DNA from: Candidatus Brevundimonas phytovorans
GTDB taxonomy: Bacteria > Pseudomonadota > Alphaproteobacteria > Caulobacterales > Caulobacteraceae
Direction of reading: 5' to 3'
Assembly: GCA_029203145.1 (NCBI GenBank)
Contig: CP119309.1
Coordinates: forward strand, 126,501 to 190,500
Length of the DNA stretch: 64,000 nucleotides
Shown here: piece after piece, positions 59,364 through 64,000 of the stretch
Layout of the letters: every line of letters starts with the position of its first letter
Position numbering within the stretch: the first letter of the stretch is position 1
Translations under genes and position numbers: made by a program
The notes under the pieces: generated by a model
Seen by the model: only the letters and a program-made list of their open reading frames with translations
Told to the model about the DNA's origin: nothing
Databases searched by the model: none

Positions 59364-59503
59364 CTGATCCTCATCGTCGAAGAATGCGGTCCGACATCAC
59401 GCCGCTTTCGCCGCGCCAGAGGGGCCCGTCCCGCTGAGGGTCAAGCTAGGGATGGTCAGCGCGCGCCACAACGTGCGCAGACGCCGCAGGGGCAGTCCTC
59501 GGC

Positions 59504-60724
59504 CTAGCAGCTTTGACCGGCGGCCCAGCCCGACGACCAGGCCCACTGGAAATTATAGCCGCCCAGCCAGCCGGTGACGTCGACCACTTCGCCGATGAAG
59601 AAGAGGCCGGGGACGGTCCTGGCCTCCAGGGTCTGCTGGTCCAGGGCGGCGGTATCGACCCCGCCCAGCGTCACCTCGGCGGTGCGATAGCCCTCGGACC
59701 CGACCGGCTTGACGGTCCAGGCGTTGACCGTCTCGGCCATGGCCCGCAGCTTCTTGTCGCCGACCTCGGCCAGCTTGCCCGACAGGCCTTCGCGGGCGCA
59801 GATCACCTCGGCCAGACGGCGCGGAACGATGTGGCCGAGCGCCGTATGCACCGCCTGCTTGCCGTTTTCGGTCTTGGCCGCCAGCAGCCGCGCCGCCACG
59901 TCTTCGCTCGGCGCCATGTTGACGGTGATGGCCTCGCCCTCGCGCCAGTAGGAGCTGATCTGCAGGATCGACGGGCCGGACAGGCCGCGATGGGTGAAGA
60001 GCATGGCTTCTTTAAACTCGGGCCTATCGCCCTTCGGGCTATTTGAGGCCGAGTTGGGGGCCGCCTTGACCACGGCGTCGACGGCTACGCCCGCCAGCGG
60101 GACCAACTGCTCCAGCAGGGTCGGCTCAAAGGTCAGCGGCACCAGCGCCGGCCGCGTCTCGGTCACCCGCAGGTCGAACTGGCGCGCCACCTCATAACCC
60201 CAGCCGGTCGCGCCCATCTTGGGGATGGACTTGCCGCCGGTGGCCACCACCAGAGACGCCGCCGAGACGCGCGTGCCGTCGTCCAGCGCCACCTCGAAGC
60301 GGTCGCCGCTGCGGGCGATCGAGGTCACGCCGAGGCACAGCGACAGGGTCACGCCCGCCGCCTTCATCTCGTCCGTCAGCATACGGATGATCTGCTTGGC
60401 GCTGTCGTCGCAGAACAGCTGGCCGAGGGTCTTTTCGTGCCAGGCGATGCCGTGGCGCTCGACCATCTTGAGGAAGTCGTGCTGGGTGAACCGCTTCAGC
60501 GCCGACAGGGCGAAACGCGGGTTCTCGCTCAGGAACTCAGCCCCGCTGGTTCTCGTATTGGTGAAATTGCAGCGTCCGCCGCCCGAGATGCGGATCTTCT
60601 CGCCGGGCGCGCGGGCATGGTCGATCACGCGCACGCGGCGGCCGCGCTTGCCCGCCTCTATGGCGCACATCATGCCGGCCGCGCCGGCGCCGACGATCAG
60701 GACGTCGAGTTCAGAAGACTTCAT
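59504..60724 (-). CDS. BaiN/HI0933-family FAD-dependent oxidoreductase
   Basis: A 406-residue flavoprotein with a Rossmann GxGxxG at the N-terminus (LIVGAGAAGMMCAIEAGKRG). The HI0933-type motifs are GEKIRISGGGRCNFTNTR, SLVVATGGKSIPKMGATGWG and, near the end, GLFFIGEVVDVTGWLGGYNFQWAWSSG, in which the FAD is held. It is predicted cytosolic. The substrate is unknown; family members were linked to bile-acid or aminoacetone-type reductions only in some species. The start ATG 60724 is canonical. Confidence 0.92.
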   Translation of the reverse strand: MKSSELDVLIVGAGAAGMMCAIEAGKRGRRVRVIDHARAPGEKIRISGGGRCNFTNTRTSGAEFLSENPRFALSALKRFTQHDFLKMVERHGIAWHEKTLGQLFCDDSAKQIIRMLTDEMKAAGVTLSLCLGVTSIARSGDRFEVALDDGTRVSAASLVVATGGKSIPKMGATGWGYEVARQFDLRVTETRPALVPLTFEPTLLEQLVPLAGVAVDAVVKAAPNSASNSPKGDRPEFKEAMLFTHRGLSGPSILQISSYWREGEAITVNMAPSEDVAARLLAAKTENGKQAVHTALGHIVPRRLAEVICAREGLSGKLAEVGDKKLRAMAETVNAWTVKPVGSEGYRTAEVTLGGVDTAALDQQTLEARTVPGLFFIGEVVDVTGWLGGYNFQWAWSSGWAAGQSC

Positions 60725-60774
60725 GGGCTCGCCCTAGCAGGCGCGCGCCCATGAAGCGACCTTGGAGGCCTCTC

Positions 60775-61077
60775 TTACAAGCCGAGCGCGATCCGATAGC
60801 TGGGATGCACCACCTCGGCGTACTCGGGGTGCTTCTTCAGATAGCCGGCGAAGAAGGGGCAGGTCGGCAGGATGACCAGGCCGCGTTGCTTCAGGTCGGC
60901 CAGCACGTGTTTGGCCATGCGGCTGGCGATGCCGCGCCCTTCCAGCGGAACCGGCACGATGGTCTCGGTGATCAGAAGACCGCCAGCCACCTTGTTGTAG
61001 ATGACCACGGCGGTCTGGCCGTCAACGGTGAGTTCGTAGCGCGTGGCCTCGGCGTTGTCGTGGATCTCGGGGTCCAT
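60775..61077 (-). CDS. GNAT-family N-acetyltransferase, YjdJ-like
   Basis: A 100-residue small GNAT protein. The acetyl-CoA motif A is VPVPLEGRGIASRMAKHVLA, and ILPTCPFFAGYLKKHPEYAE closes the domain, as in the COG2388 subfamily. It would acetylate a small molecule or protein amine in the cytosol; the substrate is unknown. The start ATG 61077 is preceded by GGAG six bases upstream and is preferred over 61089 and 61104, which overlap the polA stop. It directly follows polA and may be co-transcribed. Confidence 0.87.
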   Translation of the reverse strand: MDPEIHDNAEATRYELTVDGQTAVVIYNKVAGGLLITETIVPVPLEGRGIASRMAKHVLADLKQRGLVILPTCPFFAGYLKKHPEYAEVVHPSYRIALGL

Positions 61078-61090
61078 AGAGGTCTCCATA

Positions 61091-64000
61091 CTAGTGGGCT
61101 TCATCCCAGTTCGCGGCGGCCTTGGCCTCGACGATCAGGGGGACGCTCAGGGCGACGGCGGGGTCCGCGGCGCCTTCCATGACCTTGCGCACCACGACCA
61201 GGGCGCGTTCGGCCTCGGCTTCGGGGGCTTCGAAGATCAGTTCATCGTGGACCTGCAACAGCATGCGGGTCTTCAGGCCCGCATCAAGCAGGGCGCCCGG
61301 CATGCGGATCATGGCGCGGCGGATGATGTCGGCGGCGGCGCCCTGAATCGGGGCGTTGATGGCGGCCCGCTCGCCGAACTGGCGCTCGGCGCCCGACTTG
61401 GAATGGATGGCCGGGATGTGGATGCGGCGACCGAAGACGGTGGTGACGAAGCCGTGCTCTTTCACGAAGGTCTTGGTCTGATCCATGTAGGCGCGGATGC
61501 CGGGGAAGCGCTCGAAATAGGTCTTGATATAGGCTGCGGCTTCGCCCTGATCGATGCCCAGCTGGGCGGCCAGACCAAAGGCCGAGATGCCGTAGACGAT
61601 GCCGAAGTTGATGGCCTTGGCCCGGCGGCGGGTTTCCGACGGCATGCCTTCGACCGGGACGCCGAACATCTCCGACGCGGTGGCGGCGTGGATGTCGAGC
61701 CCGGCCTTGAAGGCGCGCTTCAGCTCGGGGATGTCGCCGATGTGGGCCAGCAGGCGCAGCTCGATCTGGCTGTAGTCGGCGCTGATCAGCACATGGCCCG
61801 GCGAGGCGATGAAGGCCTGACGGATCAGGCGGCCTGTTTCCGTGCGGATCGGGATGTTCTGCAGGTTGGGATCGCTTGATGCCAGACGCCCCGTCGTCGC
61901 CGCCGCCAGCTGATAGGAGGTATGCACCCGGTGGGTCGTCGGATCGGAGGCCGCGACCAGGGCGTCGGTATAGGTGCCCTTCAGCTTGGACAGCTGACGC
62001 CAGTCAAGGATGGCGCGCGGCAGGTCGTGGGTCAGGGCCAGCTCTTCCAGCACGCTGGCCTCGGTGCCCCATTGGCCCGACGCGGTCTTCTTGCCGCCGG
62101 GCAGGTTCATCTCGCCGAACAGGATCTCGCCGATCTGACGCGGGCTGCCGACGTTGAAGGGGCGGCCCGCCAGCTTGTGCGCCTGCTCTTCCAGCTCGGC
62201 CATGCGCTGGCCGAAGGTTGAGGACAGCGAGCGCAGGCGGTCGGGATCGACCCGCACCCCGTTCAGCTCCATGTCGGCCAGAACGGCGGGCATGCCCCGT
62301 TCCAGCGTCTCATAGACGGTGGTCAAACGCTCAGTCGCCAGGCGCGGCTTCATCAGCCTGTAGAGCCGCAGCGTCACGTCCGCGTCCTCGGCGGCGTAGC
62401 AGGTCGCGGGCTTCAGCTCGACGTGCTTGAAGCTCTTCTGGCTCTTGCCCGTGCCGGCCACGCTCTTGAACGGGATGGGTTCGTGGCCGAGGTGCAGCCG
62501 CGCCAGTTCGTCCATGCCGTGACCGTGCAGCCCGCCTTCGAGGACGTAAGAGATCAGCATGGTGTCCTCGATCGGGGACACGCGGATGCCGCGCCGCGCC
62601 ATGACGGCGAGGTCGTATTTGATGTTCTGGCCGACCTTCAGAACCGCCGGGTCTTCCAGCAGGGGCTTGAGCCGTTCCAGGGCGGTCGGCTTGTGAATCT
62701 GGGTCAGCGGCTCGCGCGCCTCGCCACCCGCCGGTTCCAGACCGAAATCGAAGCCGCCGCTCAGCGCCGCGTCGTCGCTGGGCTCATGGTCGTGGGTCAG
62801 AGGGATGTAGCAGGCCTCGTTCGGCCCGACCGCGATGGAGACGCCGCACAGGCCGGCATGGGTGGCCGACAGGGCGTCGGTCTCGGTGTCGAAGCCGATG
62901 ACGCCGACGGCGCGGGCGCGGGCGATCCAGCGGTCCAGATCCTCCAGCGTCTGTACGCACTCGTAACGGTCGCGGTCGAAGTCGTGGACGGCGTCGGGCG
63001 TCGCGACCTCGGTCTGGCCGTAGCGCGGGGTGGCGACCGGGGCCGAGGGCTGGCGGGCGAAGGCCGAGCCTTCCTTTTGCGGCGCCTTGCCGTCGCCGAC
63101 GCGGCGCAGCAGCGAGCGGAACTCCATCCGCTCCAGAAACTCGGCCAGGACCGCCGGGTCGGGATCGCGGATCAGGAAGTCGTCGACCGCCTCGGGCGCC
63201 GGGGCGTCGCAGGTCAGGGTCACCAGCTCTCGCGACAGACGGATCTGGTCGGCGAAATTGATCAGGGTCTCACGCCGCTTGGGCTGCTTGATCTCGCCGG
63301 CGCGGGCCAGCAGGGTGTCGAGGTCGCCGTATTCGTGGATCAGCTGGGCCGCTGTCTTCGGCCCGATGCCGGGGGCGCCGGGGACATTGTCGACGCTGTC
63401 GCCGATCAGGGCCTGAACCTCGACCACCTTGTCGGGGGTGACGCCGAACTTCTCGAACACGGCCTCTTCGTCCAGGCGACGGTCCTTCATCGGGTCGTAC
63501 ATGACGACGCCGTTGCCGATCAGCTGCATCAGGTCCTTGTCGGAGGAGACGATGACCGCCTCGCCGCCCATGTCGCGGACCTTGCAGGCGTAGGTGGCGA
63601 TCAGGTCGTCGGCCTCATAGCCGGGCAGTTCGACGCCGTGGACGCCGAAGGCGGCGGTCGCCTCGCGCACCAGGGGAAACTGCGGCACAAGATCCTCCGG
63701 CGCCGGCGGGCGGTGGGCCTTGTACTGATCGTAAAGAGTGTTGCGGAAGGTCTTTTCCGAGTGATCGAAGACGGCGACCAGATGGGTCGGGCCATCCTCG
63801 CCCTTCATGTCGCGGATCAGCTTCCACAACATGTTGCAGTAGCCCTGGACCGCGCCGACGGGCAGGCCATCCGACTTGCGCGTCAGAGGCGGCAGGGCGT
63901 GATAGGCGCGGAAGATATAGGCCGAGGCGTCGATCAGCCACAGCCGGGGCGGCGGTCCGTCCTGGGCCAGAGGGCGGGCGGTGGTGTCGGCGGTCGCGTC
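61091..64000 (-). CDS. polA: DNA polymerase I (N-terminus outside window)
   Basis: The frame stays open to the window edge, at least 969 residues. The 5'-3' exonuclease part begins near the window end (RLWLIDASAYIFRAYHALPP). VVEVQALIGDSVDNVPGAPG is its metal site region. The 3'-5' exonuclease is active: VIGFDTETDALSATHAGLCG keeps the D-x-E site. Polymerase motifs: A is LISADYSQIELRLLAHIGD, B is RRRAKAINFGIVYGISAFG, and C is LLQVHDELIFE. So all three activities are present for Okazaki fragment processing and repair. The GNAT gene follows 13 bases later. Confidence 0.96.
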   Translation of the reverse strand, partial: DATADTTARPLAQDGPPPRLWLIDASAYIFRAYHALPPLTRKSDGLPVGAVQGYCNMLWKLIRDMKGEDGPTHLVAVFDHSEKTFRNTLYDQYKAHRPPAPEDLVPQFPLVREATAAFGVHGVELPGYEADDLIATYACKVRDMGGEAVIVSSDKDLMQLIGNGVVMYDPMKDRRLDEEAVFEKFGVTPDKVVEVQALIGDSVDNVPGAPGIGPKTAAQLIHEYGDLDTLLARAGEIKQPKRRETLINFADQIRLSRELVTLTCDAPAPEAVDDFLIRDPDPAVLAEFLERMEFRSLLRRVGDGKAPQKEGSAFARQPSAPVATPRYGQTEVATPDAVHDFDRDRYECVQTLEDLDRWIARARAVGVIGFDTETDALSATHAGLCGVSIAVGPNEACYIPLTHDHEPSDDAALSGGFDFGLEPAGGEAREPLTQIHKPTALERLKPLLEDPAVLKVGQNIKYDLAVMARRGIRVSPIEDTMLISYVLEGGLHGHGMDELARLHLGHEPIPFKSVAGTGKSQKSFKHVELKPATCYAAEDADVTLRLYRLMKPRLATERLTTVYETLERGMPAVLADMELNGVRVDPDRLRSLSSTFGQRMAELEEQAHKLAGRPFNVGSPRQIGEILFGEMNLPGGKKTASGQWGTEASVLEELALTHDLPRAILDWRQLSKLKGTYTDALVAASDPTTHRVHTSYQLAAATTGRLASSDPNLQNIPIRTETGRLIRQAFIASPGHVLISADYSQIELRLLAHIGDIPELKRAFKAGLDIHAATASEMFGVPVEGMPSETRRRAKAINFGIVYGISAFGLAAQLGIDQGEAAAYIKTYFERFPGIRAYMDQTKTFVKEHGFVTTVFGRRIHIPAIHSKSGAERQFGERAAINAPIQGAAADIIRRAMIRMPGALLDAGLKTRMLLQVHDELIFEAPEAEAERALVVVRKVMEGAADPAVALSVPLIVEAKAAANWDEAH

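Overview
The window is a high-GC chromosomal segment of an alphaproteobacterium, most likely a Caulobacterales member and probably Brevundimonas-like. The evidence is a ChvI-ChvG-HprK-EIIA-HPr cluster, an NDUFA9-like protein, CobT, aerobic Coq7, LuxR-type small regulators and dense intergenic palindromes of the kind common in that order. Genus assignment is inference. No insertion sequence, phage gene, CRISPR array or rRNA was seen. Two tRNAs are present: Gly(CCC) at 6734-6808 and Leu(CAA) at 25675-25759.

Layout. 1-6.6 kb: a YdbH-like envelope protein (cut by the window start), an M23 peptidase, and a TadE/TadG pair. 6.7-18.2 kb: housekeeping and accessory genes (threonine ammonia-lyase, FKBP isomerase, QueG, GST, CDF transporter, UppP, NDUFA9-like protein, amidohydrolase, an unrecognised orphan, DUF488). 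18.4-25.3 kb: an M1 peptidase and a multidrug efflux block (TetR, EmrB-like and EmrA-like proteins, plus a Bcr/CflA-type MFS) with a clear TetR-type operator. 25.5-32 kb: one long minus-strand run including 4-hydroxyphenylpyruvate dioxygenase and a fumarylacetoacetase-family protein. 32.1-34 kb: yqaA-dsbB-coq7. 34-41 kb: CobT, a family of tiny secreted two-cysteine proteins, an NYN protein and LepA.

41.3-46.4 kb is the most interesting region. A Fap-like functional-amyloid or fibre-secretion system is read from an AT-rich leader: an Asn/Asp/Ser repeat protein, a smaller protein sharing its C-terminal GAFAGFAGI motif, a secreted C39 peptidase (FapD-like), a secreted protein carrying a textbook double-glycine leader behind its Sec signal (FapE position), a Crp/Fnr regulator, and a FapF-like coiled-coil plus beta-barrel outer-membrane protein. 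Gene order matches the Pseudomonas fap operon, but the presumed fibre subunits look quite different. A perfect 13-bp terminator hairpin after the first gene may set subunit stoichiometry.

46.4-49.8 kb: small regulators and unknowns, including a LuxR-type locus where the coding frame appears to switch, then a dicarboxylate/amino-acid symporter. 50-53.5 kb: a large M14 peptidase and a small secreted protein. 53.5-57.1 kb: HPr, EIIA, HprK, ChvG and ChvI. 57.2-64 kb: a large unknown protein, a zinc-ribbon protein, a BaiN-type flavoprotein, a GNAT protein and DNA polymerase I (cut by the window end).

Long inverted repeats of at least three sequence types sit in gaps at 10.0, 13.9, 18.2, 21.8, 30.6, 33.9 and 49.9 kb. 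One of them supplies the last codons and stop of queG.
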